This document shows, one piece after another, positions 19,773-30,439 of a stretch of 60,000 bases of DNA. Position 1 is the first letter of the stretch. Every line of letters starts with the position of its first letter. A program made the position numbers and the translations under genes. Origin of the DNA: Symsagittifera roscoffensis (taxonomy: Eukaryota > Xenacoelomorpha > Acoela > Convolutidae); NCBI RefSeq assembly GCF_963678635.1, contig NC_087068.1, positions 37,397,436 through 37,457,435 of the forward strand, in the 5' to 3' direction. Under the pieces are notes generated by a model. It was not told where the DNA came from. It made no database searches and worked only from the letters and a program-made list of their open reading frames with translations.

Positions 19773-20857
19773 AGGTGCAGGTGTGTGCAGATTTTGATTG
19801 CTGTTTAGCGATAGTGTGAAAATTTTATATGGTTGTGAATTTTGGAAGGTAGATAAACTTAAGTCTGCTGCAAACTTCTGTAAATGACCACTGGCACTGT
19901 ATCTTGAGTGACACTCGGGTTTCTGGGGATTCACTGACAGAGGCAGCACGCGATGAGGACATCGATCTTGAGTCCGGGGAGTATGTGCCAGTCGGTCATA
20001 TCTGGAAGTTTGACCTTGAGGGACACGAAAATACGTAATTTTGGAGTGAAGTTTTTGTTATCAAAATTTCGAATGGAGCCTGTCATGGTCAGTTTTCTCG
20101 CACCAACTCAAAACACAAAAGTAAAAAATCAGAACGACCGAATTTACAATTGCGGGAAAATACTTAAGAAAACAGCACGAAATTGCTATTCGCAATTTCC
20201 CGATACAAAATAAGACGCGAGTAGAGCCGTCTTGTCCTGAAATAGGAAGAGAGATAATTACGAGAAGAGAGAACAACTATTCGAACCGAACCAGAGTGAA
20301 CCTTCAACGGAAAGGTGGACAGCTTGAGTGTCCCAATGGTTCAGACAAAAACTCCAATTCTAGAGTCAAAACTTATTTCTGTTATCAAAACTGATTAGTA
20401 TTGAACTTATCTAGTGATCATATTTAATTCTCGAGTTGCTTATCAATTTAATTACTCCTTGTATTCGAGTGCATCAACATGTGAGTCCCTAATTTAATTT
20501 TCTCGAGTGTGTTTTATGATTGTTATGTTGAGATAAGGCGAGTTTTAGGTTGATCCATCTGAATAAAAAGTAACTTAACGGATTGTTCCGACCCTGTTTT
20601 TAACGGCGTTCATGTATTTTGGGTATTTCGAGACCTAGGTATGGGGACGTTCTTGTTTTCTAGAGTGGGAGGGATATTTTCGTAGTAGCCTTTAAGCTGT
20701 AACGGGTTCTAGTCTCATGTCGCAAGCGAACCGAATTGGCTCCGACCGTTCTTGAGGTAGAAAAACACAAGAGATAGTGTCCCTGACTCTTGAGCCAATG
20801 GTTATAGGGCCTATTTTTCTTAAGCCTCATATGTGACCGAAGTAGGCGACTGTTACA
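19773..20857 (+). repeat. Repeat C with inner segment, inverted relative to A and B
   Basis: Bases 19,984-20,857 (874 bp) form the TG...CA repeat in plus orientation; 19,773-19,983 is the inner segment shared with 12,467-12,680. It runs directly into the coding sequence of another retroelement at about 20,862. Substitutions relative to A and B are scattered and the poly-C tract is shortened, so the copies are not freshly identical. Confidence 0.75.
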
Positions 20858-20865
20858 TAACCAGT

Positions 20866-21783
20866 TTTTACGAGCAGTTCTCCCGGCAGCCAAAGGTGGC
20901 TTGGGCGTTTCTTCTGCTCGTCTACTCGCTTTACCCGCTTTCTTAGCCTCAGCAGTAGGAGCAAAAGATGCCTTGAGCAAAATCTTTGGTTTGGAGCATG
21001 TGGATGGAACCTATGATGATGCGCTTAAACGGTGGTTTGACCTTGGAAAAATTGAAATGGCTTCGGAAAAGGAAATCCAAAAAAAATTGACCGGAGCCAA
21101 TTTTGACAGCGAAATTGCAGACTTGTTTTTACGACTCGAACCAACGGAAGTAAAAAGGTTCAATGCGTTCCATGATAGATTTGGCTCCCAATGGTTGAAC
21201 GTCATCCCGTGCAAAAATTTAAGGTTAAAACTGTCGAACCAACAATTCAGATTTGCGATAGGACTTCGATTAGGATCAAAAATATGCGAACGGCATAAAT
21301 GCGTGTGCGGAAAAGACGTTACCGAGGGTGGTTGGCATGGTCTTCCTTGCCTCAAAAGTACAGGGAGATTCTCTAGGCATTCAAACCTGAATGCCCTTTT
21401 AAAGCAGAGTCTATCATCTACTCACATTCCGTCTAACGGTAGTAGACTCCTTAGCTCCTTATAGGATTAATGCCGGGTCTGTTTGTAACCCTGGTACGGC
21501 TGCCGCTGAAGCGGAAGAGCGAAAAATTGACAAGTATAAAGATCTTGTAAATGATGGATATCTTTTTCAACCGCTAGCTTTTGAAATTCAGGGCGCGGCC
21601 GGCCCCAGCACAGAAGTTTTTTTGAGCAAGCTTTGTAAGAACCTAAGCATATGCACTGAGGAACCCAGAGCAGGCAGCTTTTTAAAACAGAGAATCTCCC
21701 TGGCAATACAGATTGCGAACGCCGCTTGCGTACTCGGAACAATAAATGACAAAATAACTTTCGACGAAATTTTTTACTTGTAA
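20866..21783 (+). pseudogene. C-terminal region of a retroelement polyprotein, degenerate
   Basis: The frame starts inside a conserved segment (AVLPAAKGGLGVSSAR..LALPAFLAS), then an ORF to 21,464, then after a stop and frame change resumes at about 21,490 and ends in TAA at 21,781-21,783. It resembles the domain that follows reverse transcriptase in a widespread but poorly classified group of retroelements: a WLN...P segment, FRFAIGLRLG, a metal-binding-like CVCG...GWHGLPC, then SAGR/RH-type residues. The final part (PLAFEIQGAAGPS... SFLKQRISLAIQIANAA) is also typical. Compared with what I remember of that group, the segment between them that carries a conserved Arg-Pro-Asp-Gly and Trp-Asp is missing. 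5' truncated at repeat C. Confidence 0.6.
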
Positions 21784-22060
21784 CACTTGTATATTATATT
21801 ATCTCGTGTCGAGTTGTGTGTTCTTATTGAAGAAACGTAGCCTGTATCGATTTTAATTGAAAAGGACTTAAACACTTGTCATCTTCTTTTATCATTATCA
21901 CTTCCATATCTAAAAAATTCCAAGGATTTTGACTGGAATACATGATGAAGGGACTCATGACTGTAACCTCGGTTACTATGATACTTTTGACCTTCTGATT
22001 ACCATTGAAAAAAAAAACCGAAAGTACTGCCTTGGTAGAGACGGTTAAAAGCATGTAAAG
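21784..22060 (+). mobile_element. 3' untranslated tail of the same retroelement
   Basis: AT-rich tail after the stop. About 21,893-21,990 occurs inverted at 11,557-11,647, and a shorter degenerate version lies at about 22,590-22,640, so this is a repeated 3' end and not unique host sequence. Confidence 0.6.
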
Positions 22061-22859
22061 CTCTGTTTAGACGTTAACCAGTCGTCTTAGGACTTAGTTT
22101 TTATTTTCCGTCGATATGTATCTTCCGGGCGAATGTTACTCATCAGAGAAACTATCATCTGAAATGGTCGACATCATCGCGAACCAGTTAACAAAAAACC
22201 AAAACAACTACACTAGTATGTGAGTAATTACAAATCTCGCCGAATTAAACCGGAACAAAGAAAAGTGACCATCACAACTTGAGGGTGAGCTGCCGCTGCC
22301 TGTATTCTTCGCGTTGGTTCAGTGTCGGTTGTCTCCTTGGATATACAGGGCTTAAGCGTTACAAGTCGTCCGGGATCTTCAGTCTGGTCCAGAGTCTTGG
22401 ATCAAATTTCTGAAGCGTCTCCGATGCAGTTTTCGAGGTGATTTCCCACGAGTGAGCTGATACGGGCATGTTCTGCTAGTCGGGTTTCTAAGTAGATGAT
22501 TGATATATTTTCTACCGCTAGTATGTGAAGTTAAGGGCGCGGCTGGTCACACTACGGAATTGTTTGGTTAAGCTTCGTTAGAATCTGAGCATATTTATCA
22601 TCACTTCCATATTTAGAAATTTCCAAGGGTTCTGACTGCAATATGTGATGACTATACTGTTCGAAGGGTTTTTGACTATACTTTTCGAAGAGTTTTTGGC
22701 TGCACAACGAAATGAAAGACACTTGTTGTAACTATTGTTTGTTGAACATCTGATTAACTTGAATTTCTATGTAATTCTACTTCAACTACTTCTTGCAGAT
22801 AAAATGAAATAATGTGATTCGCTTGTCATCATAAGGTCGCGAATCGCCAAACGAAGCCA
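22061..22859. other. Intergenic region with a second degenerate retroelement tail
   Basis: At about 22,500-22,640 a decayed copy of the retroelement C-terminal region and tail can be followed (CCGCTAG, GGGCGCGGC, then the 3' tail segment), with an internal deletion. At 22,650-22,695 a short repeat (TTTTTGACTATACTGTTCGAA) is doubled. The last 150 bp presumably hold the ARL5 promoter and 5' UTR, but I see no TATA box or other clear element. Confidence 0.5.
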
Positions 22860-25693
22860 ATGGGCTACGTTCTCTCCCGTCTTTGGAGTTATTTCTCTGG
22901 TCGAGGTATAATTTTGAACTTCAAATTGCTCATTGCAGTAGTTGATAATTGATACAATTTTGTGTTTCAGAATATAAAATAATTATAGTTGGCTTGGACA
23001 ATGCAGGGAAAACCACAATATTGTATCAGCTGTAAGTTAATTTCACATTTTTGGTGTCGTTACTTTTTTATTTTGATCTTGCAAACACAAATTTTCACAT
23101 TTGTCTCGGAGCTATAGGTAAACGTCCAGAGACTTAAACTACAATTTTTCCTTGCAGTTCGAAAACTTGATTACAAAAGCACTGCAAGAAAAGATCTTCA
23201 AAATCATGTGATTCACGGACACAATAAACTCTATAAGAACCAAAAGAAGTTTTGCACTTCTGAGGAGTGCAATCCTATGCCACTTGATTTATTCATAAAA
23301 TTTTGCCGATGTATTTATATAGCGTTGGTATGGACCTATCAAGCCTGCACGGACCGCTGTGAGAAAATAATTATTTTTAGTGTAAGATGATAGCGCTATT
23401 TTTTCCAATGATTTGTTTATTTGATTTCCTTAAAAGTTGCGAAAGTTCAGGATGATTTTTTGGAAGTTTTGTAGCCAATGTTTTTTTTTCAAAAAATTTT
23501 CATTAATTTTTTTTTCCTTTCGTATAAAAAAGCGATGAATGCAGATTCTTTTAAAAGCAGCACCAAAATTTTTTTTTTCTGATCATAAAAGTTTCAAGAG
23601 GAACAAAGCAAGCTCTCTATATCTCCAATATTTCGGCGGAGTTGAAACTATTTTCGAGAAAATGGCTTTTATGACTTCCTTTTTTAGACTTAGAAAAACT
23701 TTGGAATATCCTTTAGTATCGCACATGATTCGAAGTTCCGCTTCGCCTAGTAGTCGTATACTTTTTCGCCATTATAATATGCTGTGTACAGTTTGGAGTA
23801 AGTCAGGACCCGTTTAGCTCATTGGCAAAGCTACTTGTTCCACCGAAGCTTTCTAGAAAAACAGTTTTTTGACATTTTTATCGATGCTTATTTAATAGTT
23901 ATTTTGATGAAATTATGTCTTCGTTTTTTGAGGTCACGGTTGGATGTCTCATTTTTGATGTTTAGACTGATGAATGAAGTTGTGCACACATCTCCCACTA
24001 TTGGCAGTAATGTGGAGGAGATCACTTGGAAAAACATACATTTCATTATGTGGGATATAGGTATGTTGTTCTTCACACCGCGCGAATAAAAACGCAGCAA
24101 ATCCATAATCTCAAGCTTCGATGATGAACTTACTATTTTGTAGACTATAATTAGTTTTAAAAGTTTATTAAGCCTTTAATAGAAGGTTATTTAAATGCAT
24201 CGAACGCACAACAAATTTGAGAAAAACTGTACGGAAGTTTTGTTCTTTTTGAAAATTGATCAATTTTTTGTACTTCTTGCAACGCAAATGGGTACTCATG
24301 TGGTTAATGATCTGCTGTTCATTGACTTAACCTTAAAACTATTTTCAGGCAGAACTTGAAGTTTTCAGTTAAAACATGAAATTAAATTGAAAAGGCGTAA
24401 ACAAAAGCCTTTTGTTCTGGAAATGTGCATAGAAACTTTAGTATATGCAATTTCAGGTGGGCAGGAATCCTTGCGACAAAGTTGGAGCACTTATTACGGC
24501 AATACAGATTTTGTCATCTTAGTTGTAGACAGTAGTGACAGAGACCGCCTGTCAGTCACTAAAGAAGAATTTTACAGAATGTTGGCACACGACGTGAGTA
24601 GTGGAGAATTACGCGGCTGTTGTCATGTGCGAATTCGCGAAAATTCTCAACCAATCAATATCCTTTAAACTGTTCAAATTATTGCTTTTTCCCTTCCAGT
24701 TTTTGAAAACTTAATAGTTTCTGCGCATTCGGCCGTTCGCGCTTGAAGGATTCCCTCTAAAATTACTAGTAAGTGATAACTCGGATAATCTTTGACCTCA
24801 GATATGCAACTATAAGAATAACTATCTTACAATATTTTACTGTAAGAGAAAAATTAATCAAATCTGAGCTGTCAGCATTGAGCCGCTGTGTGAACATGAG
24901 TTAAGCTCATTTTTCGGTTATCTTTTTGGTACGACTTGTATTTCATGCTAATGTTCCCCAGGCGCTTGAAATTCTTGTACTTTCGTTCGTATTTGATGGA
25001 GTAAAAAAAACTCTGTCAACGCGGTTACAGACATCATAAAGGGGATCGGAACTTTGTTTGTTTTAATTTTAAACTTTCCAAGCGAAATCAGATGCTTCAA
25101 AAATCATCAGAATGGTTTGAGTGACATGATATGTCCCAGAAGACGTTCTCGTATGCTACGATCGAATACGTAGCAGCACTAGTAGTATTCCTGACCATGT
25201 CGGTGCTTTCAGGACCTGTATAAGGCGCAAGTGTTGGTGTATGCTAACAAGCAGGACATCGAGGGCTGTATGACTGCCAGCGAGATTTCACAGTCTCTCC
25301 GACTGACCGCCCTGAAGACACACGGGTGGCACATACAGTCGTGTTGTGCCATCACAGGAGAAGGGTGAGTACACCGGCATTGAAGCAAGGCAAAATTAGA
25401 GAAAAAAACTGTGTGAGTAAGGTTCTTAACTCCATATAAAGTTCGTTGTACGTTTTTACGCACTGGCACCCTGTTTGGTTAATGCACGAATGTCTGCAAA
25501 GAATTTGTTTCACAAGTTCTAACAATTCTCATCTCCTTTTTTTGTTGATCGCATGTGAACTGGTTACATTTTGTGCTTCAGCACAAATTGCATTCGACCA
25601 CTTTAAAACAAATCGTTTATAATTTACCATTGCAATTTTTTTTTCAGGTTAAACCAGGGACTAGAATGGATTGCTTCAAACATTAAAAGATAG
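22860..25693 (+). CDS. ARL5: ADP-ribosylation factor-like protein 5 (ARL5), six exons
   Basis: Coding exons 22,860-22,905, 22,971-23,031, 23,966-24,060, 24,457-24,593, 25,213-25,364 and 25,648-25,693, all with GT-AG introns and matching phases, give 178 residues (human ARL5A has 179). Gly2 fits N-myristoylation. GTPase motifs: GLDNAGKT at 23-30, switch I with [16 protein letters not shown] at 65-71, NKQD at 125-128. Ends in TAG. ARL5 is a small GTPase of the trans-Golgi that recruits the GARP tether for endosome-to-Golgi traffic. [14 protein letters not shown] and the YQL/MNE region are diagnostic of ARL5 as opposed to ARF or other ARLs. The gene looks intact. Confidence 0.95.
23728..23747. 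repeat. Short hairpin repeat CGAAG-TTCC-GCTTCG in ARL5 intron 2
   Basis: One of at least four copies of an imperfect palindrome (others at about 28,113, 34,217 and 40,042), each preceded by a similar AT-rich lead with TATCGCA and followed by CCT. Probably the conserved end of a dispersed repeat. Confidence 0.5.
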
Positions 25694-26779
25694 CAGAATG
25701 GATATAATTCAGCAAATTGTGAAGTATCACATTGCTTTTTGGACCTCAGAGGAAAAAGAATCATGTTTGGATTTATTCGGATCATCAAACGCCCACTCGA
25801 CAATTTTATCAGTATTTAACATCTGTTAATATACCATATTTATTTTGCTGATGTTGTTTTTGAATTTTAAACGTCAGTTTGTAATAGTTTTCAATTTAAT
25901 TTGTTAAAGTGAATATTTTTTTTACCAGGGGTGGATCTAGGAGTTTCTCCGGGGGGGGGGGATCGGCCCTTTTTTTGTTCTTGGTTGTTTTTTATTTTTG
26001 TAAAAACTTGTTAAGCAGGAAGTTTACTCCTAGTTAAGCAGGAAGTTGCCTAATTGATGTGTGATTTGGAAACACTAATTTACTGAAAAAAAGTGATTCT
26101 GAAAAATCATTGATCAGATTAACATCGTACCTACCAAAGCCGTTTAGCGGATATTAACTTGGTTCTAACAGTTGTTAAATCCGATTCAAGTGGAACAAAT
26201 TGGGGATTTTCGTCTGATCAGAAATGGGTTATCTTTAAGTATTATGACTTTTTGCGAAAAAAAACTCCATTTGACCTTCTATTCTATTCTTGTCAAGTTT
26301 CGATGAACGTAGTTCAGACTCTTATGTAGGTGCTTTGATAAAGTTTTTTTTTAGTTTTTTTAAGCTTGCAATATGTAAGCACTATCATATCGAATGTAGA
26401 CTTTTTTCGGGTTTACAACTAGTTAAACAAAATCAGTTGAATCACTTAGGATGCTGCTATGCTGACATCGTCAATTTCATGAAAATCTAATTTTAATTAC
26501 TGGGTGCGTACTGGTAGTTTCAAGGGGGACTTGAATTTTAAAAGTTTTTTTTTTACAAAACAGTTTTGGCTAAACTGGTGTCTGCTCAAAGATTGTCGGC
26601 CTTGTTTCCGCTTCGTATATTTTTTCACTTGCTAATTTGAATTTCAAATGTCTTGCTTGGTATGTTTGCCTAGAATTTCTGTTTGAAAAAAAAAAACTGG
26701 TATTATGAAAGTCTATGGGATTAATTTTTTAAATTATTTGAGACGCTTCTGAATATTTTATCTCTTGCTGCAAAAGTTT
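25694..26779. other. ARL5 3' region and intergenic AT-rich DNA
   Basis: No convincing ORF. A G10 run lies at about 25,950. About 26,295-26,335 (CGATGAACGTAGTTCAGACT) recurs at 57,791 with two changes, so a dispersed repeat is present. No clear AATAAA directly follows ARL5. Confidence 0.4.
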
Positions 26780-27850
26780 TTCTCAGAAGCCCTTCTACTG
26801 ATTTTCACAAAAGCGGTATCCATTTAAAGCCCGACTACATACTTGTGTGCCTGTATCTTCCAATGGTACATTTTTGCTTTACCCCTTTGTCTACAGCCTT
26901 CGAAAAATTCTGTTGGGAAAATGTTTGCTCGATATTTTTTTTGATTTTTTTTCGTTTTTTAACCTAGCCTACCAAATCTCAGATTTTGATTACAATGAAT
27001 AGAGCGGATTCGAAAAGCTCCCCTTCATAAGCGGCTGCGCTTATTTTTTTTACATTATGGCACTCAGAATAGTCAAATTTCTGATTTTTTTGACTGGTTT
27101 TGAATCTTTTTAAAATTTTGCTGAAAACTAACCTCCCGAGATTGTGAGCTCAATGGAGATTTCGGATTGTTGGACGCTCCCCTGAGTTAGCGGCCACCCA
27201 CAGTTTTTTTGATATAAAAAATTCATCGTGCTCAGAAATTAAAAAAAAAAATTTTTTGAGCTGTTCTAAATTTTAACAGTGTTACCTTCTAATACCCTCC
27301 CATATCCTAGATTTTGTGTTCAATTCAAAGCACAGTTTGTAGGAAGCTCCTTTGCGTACGCGACTACGCAAAAAAAATTTAACTCAAAAAAAATTATGGC
27401 CTTAGGAAAAGTTTTAAATTTTTTGACCTTTGTTTGAAACTTTTGACTTTTCTCGAGAACTAACCTGACAAACCTGGGTTTTTGGGTTCAATGGAAATTA
27501 CAGGTTGGGCGAATTTCTTCTGCTTCAGAGGCTAGGTTCAATTGTTCTTAAATAAAAACTATGATTCTCGGAAATGTCAACTTTCTGATTTGTTGACCGT
27601 TTTTTGGACTATTCTCGATAACTATCATGACAAATTTGATTTTGGGAAGCCTCTTTTTTTTACCGGCCACTATATGCTTTTAGCAGAAAAACGTCATGGA
27701 ATTCGCAAAGTCAAGTTTTTGAACTCTGCTCGTTTTCTGTAAACTTTTTGAATTTTCTTAAAAACTACCCTATCAAATCTGAGATAAAAATTTCAATCAA
27801 AAAAATTGGTTGCTCGAATTTTTCGTACAGATGCGGTTACTCCTTAATTT
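26780..27850. repeat. Diverged tandem repeat, period about 165 bp, about six units
   Basis: A recognisable block (CTAACCTNCCAAATCTNAGATTTTG, then TTCAATGGA, then a GC-richer segment, then TCAAATTTCTGATTTTTTGAC) recurs at about 26,959, 27,127, 27,285, 27,459, 27,620 and 27,763. Spacing is 143-175 bp. Units are strongly diverged. It resembles an old satellite or a tandemly amplified transposon fragment. Confidence 0.7.
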
Positions 27851-28224
27851 TTGTATGAGAAAAGTTATGTTTTGCAAAAATTCCAAAATCTCAAAAATTT
27901 TCACTCTTTTCACTTGTTTAGTAGAGAAACAACCAAGGTTTTGGGCTGCATCAGTATACAAAGTTCAAAAAATATCAAACACGTACCTCCAGCTTTCGCT
28001 GGGCCCTAGGTGTCTTTCATCGAGACATGCGCAATTTTTGGTTCACCTATTTTTTTTACTTTTTCATTTTTTCGACTTAAGTTTTTTATGATTGTGTTGT
28101 ATCGCATGTGGCGCGAAGCTCCGCTTCACCTCAGTGTTCAAAAGTCTTTAAATTCCTTCAGGCTTAAATTAACTTTTTTTACGGAGGTTTGACTTAAATT
28201 TCTGATTAATTTCAGTTCATTTCC
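27851..28224. other. AT-rich intergenic DNA with a hairpin repeat
   Basis: No gene found. Contains the hairpin repeat GCGAAGCTCCGCTTCACC at about 28,113-28,130. Confidence 0.5.
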
Positions 28225-28640
28225 ATTCCCTTTGTTGAAAAGAAGGCACACTCCTCTATCGAACAGCAGTAGTGTAAAAGTCACGAAAACCATGATCATT
28301 TTTTAATTTTGAAAACGGATTTTAATTAACAGATTTCTCAGCGAAATAAAAAATTTACCTATTAATCCCGTTTTTTCAAATAGGGTTTCCTTTTAGGCCA
28401 TCTAATTTTTGTCATAAACAGCGATCAGTGTTTTTCTGTTAACTTGCGTTCATTAAATTTTTCCAACTGTTTGTTGGCTAGTTCCAGTTTTCTGAAATTG
28501 GGTTACTTTTATCAAAACGGGTCAAGCATTAATTGTTTGTGAAGTTCAAAGAGCTTTTTGTTTAAGTTCCCAATTTGAAGTTTTTTTTCAGTTTCCGTGA
28601 ATTCATTACTCTTTTCCAACTGTCTGTTGTCTATATTCTG
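28225..28640. repeat. Dispersed repeat R1, copy 1
   Basis: Shares with 44,180-44,360, 45,670-45,890, 46,200-46,390 and 57,590-57,980 blocks such as AACAGCAGTAGTGTAAAAGTCACG, CCAGTTTTCTGAAATTGGGTT, TTTATCAAAACGGGTCA, TTCAAAGAGCT and TTCCAACTGTTTGTTGGCTA. Copies are 60-80% alike by eye and have different truncations. No coding capacity. Probably an old non-autonomous element. Confidence 0.55.
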
Positions 28641-29559
28641 ACTTTCAAATCCCGATGTCCTTTTCAAAGCTATAAAGGCTCTAAGTATGCTTGCAATAAA
28701 TATAGAGTAGACGCAAAACATGATAGGAAAGAATAAATAAAGTTCCAGTAAGTTGAAAAATTTGGGCTCAAACGTTAATATTATACTCACAATTAGCTAG
28801 CGTTATCAAAATGAAACATAAAATTTTAAAATTGGGTTAACAATTTTTATATGAGAATTTATAAATTATTTGAACGCTTTCTATAATACGTAGAAATTCA
28901 GCATCTCATATAACATCTTTTGTGCAAAGGAAATGTTCATGCCTCGAACGACAAAACTCAGGAATTCGATCGCACCGTGAACCTGTTGTTTTTACTTTTT
29001 TTTCTGCCTGCATGCCACAGCACGGATTCTTCTTGTTATTAAAGCCGTTTTTACTATAATTACCCTTGCCATAAGCAAGGCTATTGCAATCGTGTACAAG
29101 ACGTTTTTTTCCAGTAAACAACGTTGTTCACATGTTGATTTTCAATTTCGAGATCTCGTTTTTTACTACGTTACACGTTTAACAGTGCCTAGAGTTAATG
29201 CCGAGAGAAATATGCCTGGAGTTAATGCGTTATTGGATGTACTGGTAAAATAATTTTCAGATGTAAAAATGTTTTTTTTTTGTAGACTGAATTGATTTTT
29301 GTTGGCTTATTTTCCGGGTGTTATTTTTTTTAGAAACTATACAATTGATTTTTAAATTCACTTTGAAGAAAATAACCTGATGACCCGCTTTTTCACACGT
29401 TTTTTAACACGCTTTTTTACACGCTAAAATTTTCATTTTCAAAAGAAATCTTTTTAGCGATTTTCTGTTTGATTTTTCAGTTTTCTTTCGAATGTATGAT
29501 TTCTGAGTATAAGAAGGCTTCCTAATAAGATATAGTTCAGTCAACCATTCAGTTCATTT
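28641..29559. other. AT-rich intergenic DNA
   Basis: No ORF with coding character. Contains runs of short direct repeats (ACACGTTTTTTAACACGC at about 29,395) and a second TTCCAACTGTCTGTTG block of R1 nearby. Nothing else recognised. Confidence 0.4.
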
Positions 29560-30145
29560 CGTGATTTTTGATGATTATAAGGCTTACTAATAAATTAAAG
29601 CTCAGTCAATCAACCGAAGCTGGTAACGTAGAGGTAACACACCTGCTTGAGACAGCAGAGACCTGTGGTTCGAATCCGACCGGGACCTGTTTTTTGCAAA
29701 CTTTGTGCTTTTTCGGACTTTTGTCCGTCTGCCTATTTTTGTCGGCCTGATTCCCGTAGCCTATTTTTTTCTAAGTATCAGCTTTCTTCCAAGTTGCAAT
29801 AAGACCGACGCTTGAGATTGCAAAGCCAGTCGGGACCTGTTTCTTTCGGTTTCAGTAGGGGCCTGTTTCTTTGCAAATTGAAAATTTTCGGCTGTTTTAG
29901 ATTTTTGTCACTGCTTATTTCTGATAACTTAGTTGCCGCAGAAAGGAGTTTTTTAAAAGTTCGACTTCATTCTAGCATTCGAATAGCTCTTTGTTTAGTG
30001 TATTTTTTTTCTGGATTTTTTGGGGTTTGCATTTTACATATCCCTTCCATTGGGAACTTTTTCAAACCATTTCTAAATTTTCCATGTCAAATTTCTTTAT
30101 AATTCCGATTTTTTTGTTCAGCTGAAAGTCTTATTCGACTGAAAA
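29560..30145 (+). mobile_element. Long tRNA-derived SINE, family 1, copy 1
   Basis: The tRNA-like head at about 29,619-29,690 has a perfect Pol III B box GGTTCGAATCC (29,667-29,677) and an anticodon-arm-like hairpin CTGCT-TGAGAC-AGCAG. The body continues for about 450 bp and matches the copy at 33,660-34,150 throughout. About 120 bp downstream a degenerate second tRNA-like piece (GCTTGAGATTGCAAAGCC...GGGACCTG) suggests a dimeric head. It is a retroposon family member and not a functional tRNA gene. Confidence 0.75.
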
Positions 30146-30227
30146 GATTCCGGCTTATATTATCGGCTTTGTCACCACATTTTATGTAGTTTTTAGGGCA
30201 ACTATATTTTCATTATTTTCATAAAAG

Positions 30228-30345
30228 ATGTGACGTAGAGGTAACACACCTGCTTGAGACAGCAAAGGCCTGTGGTTCGAGTCCGACCATTTTTGTCGGC
30301 CTGATTCCCTTAGCCCAATTTTTTTTTGAAGTTTCAGCTTCTTCC
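30228..30345 (+). mobile_element. SINE family 1, copy 2 (internally deleted)
   Basis: tRNA-like head with B box GGTTCGAGTCC at 30,274-30,284, joined directly to the downstream TTTTTGTCGGCCTGATTCCC part, so about 60 bp of body are missing relative to copy 3, which it otherwise matches almost exactly. Confidence 0.75.
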
Positions 30346-30439
30346 ACATTGCAATGGGAAGAAAGCAAGGATGGAGTCTAGGTTATTTTCAAAAATGGAG
30401 TCTAGGTTATTTTCAGTTTTTTTCGAATGCATGATTTTG

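Larger units (their letters stand above)
11648..20857 (-). mobile_element. Composite element: 7 kb coding-like region between about 1-kb inverted repeats
   Basis: The left repeat (11,648-12,680) and right repeat (19,773-20,857) are reverse complements of each other over about 1,030-1,085 bp, both ending outward in TGTAACAG/CTGTTACA. Inside are minus-strand ORFs covering almost all of 12,831-19,772, broken by stops and frameshifts. None shows RT, integrase, polymerase or transposase motifs that I recognise. Two readings fit: a TIR-bearing element, or the 3' part of a giant relative of the gypsy element (ORFs, then a purine-rich tract, then 3' LTR B) joined to an inverted LTR copy C. The outer flanks do not show a clear target duplication. 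Confidence 0.6.

Noticed and set aside
19773-19949. Upstream extension of the first unidentified ORF into the inverted repeat
   Set aside because: The same bases in the other repeat copies are non-coding, and the sense-like composition begins only after the ATG at 19,772.
11648-20857. Polinton/Maverick or other known DNA-virus-like element
   Set aside because: Long inverted repeats suggested it, but I find no PolB, retroviral-type integrase, packaging ATPase or protease motif in the internal ORFs.
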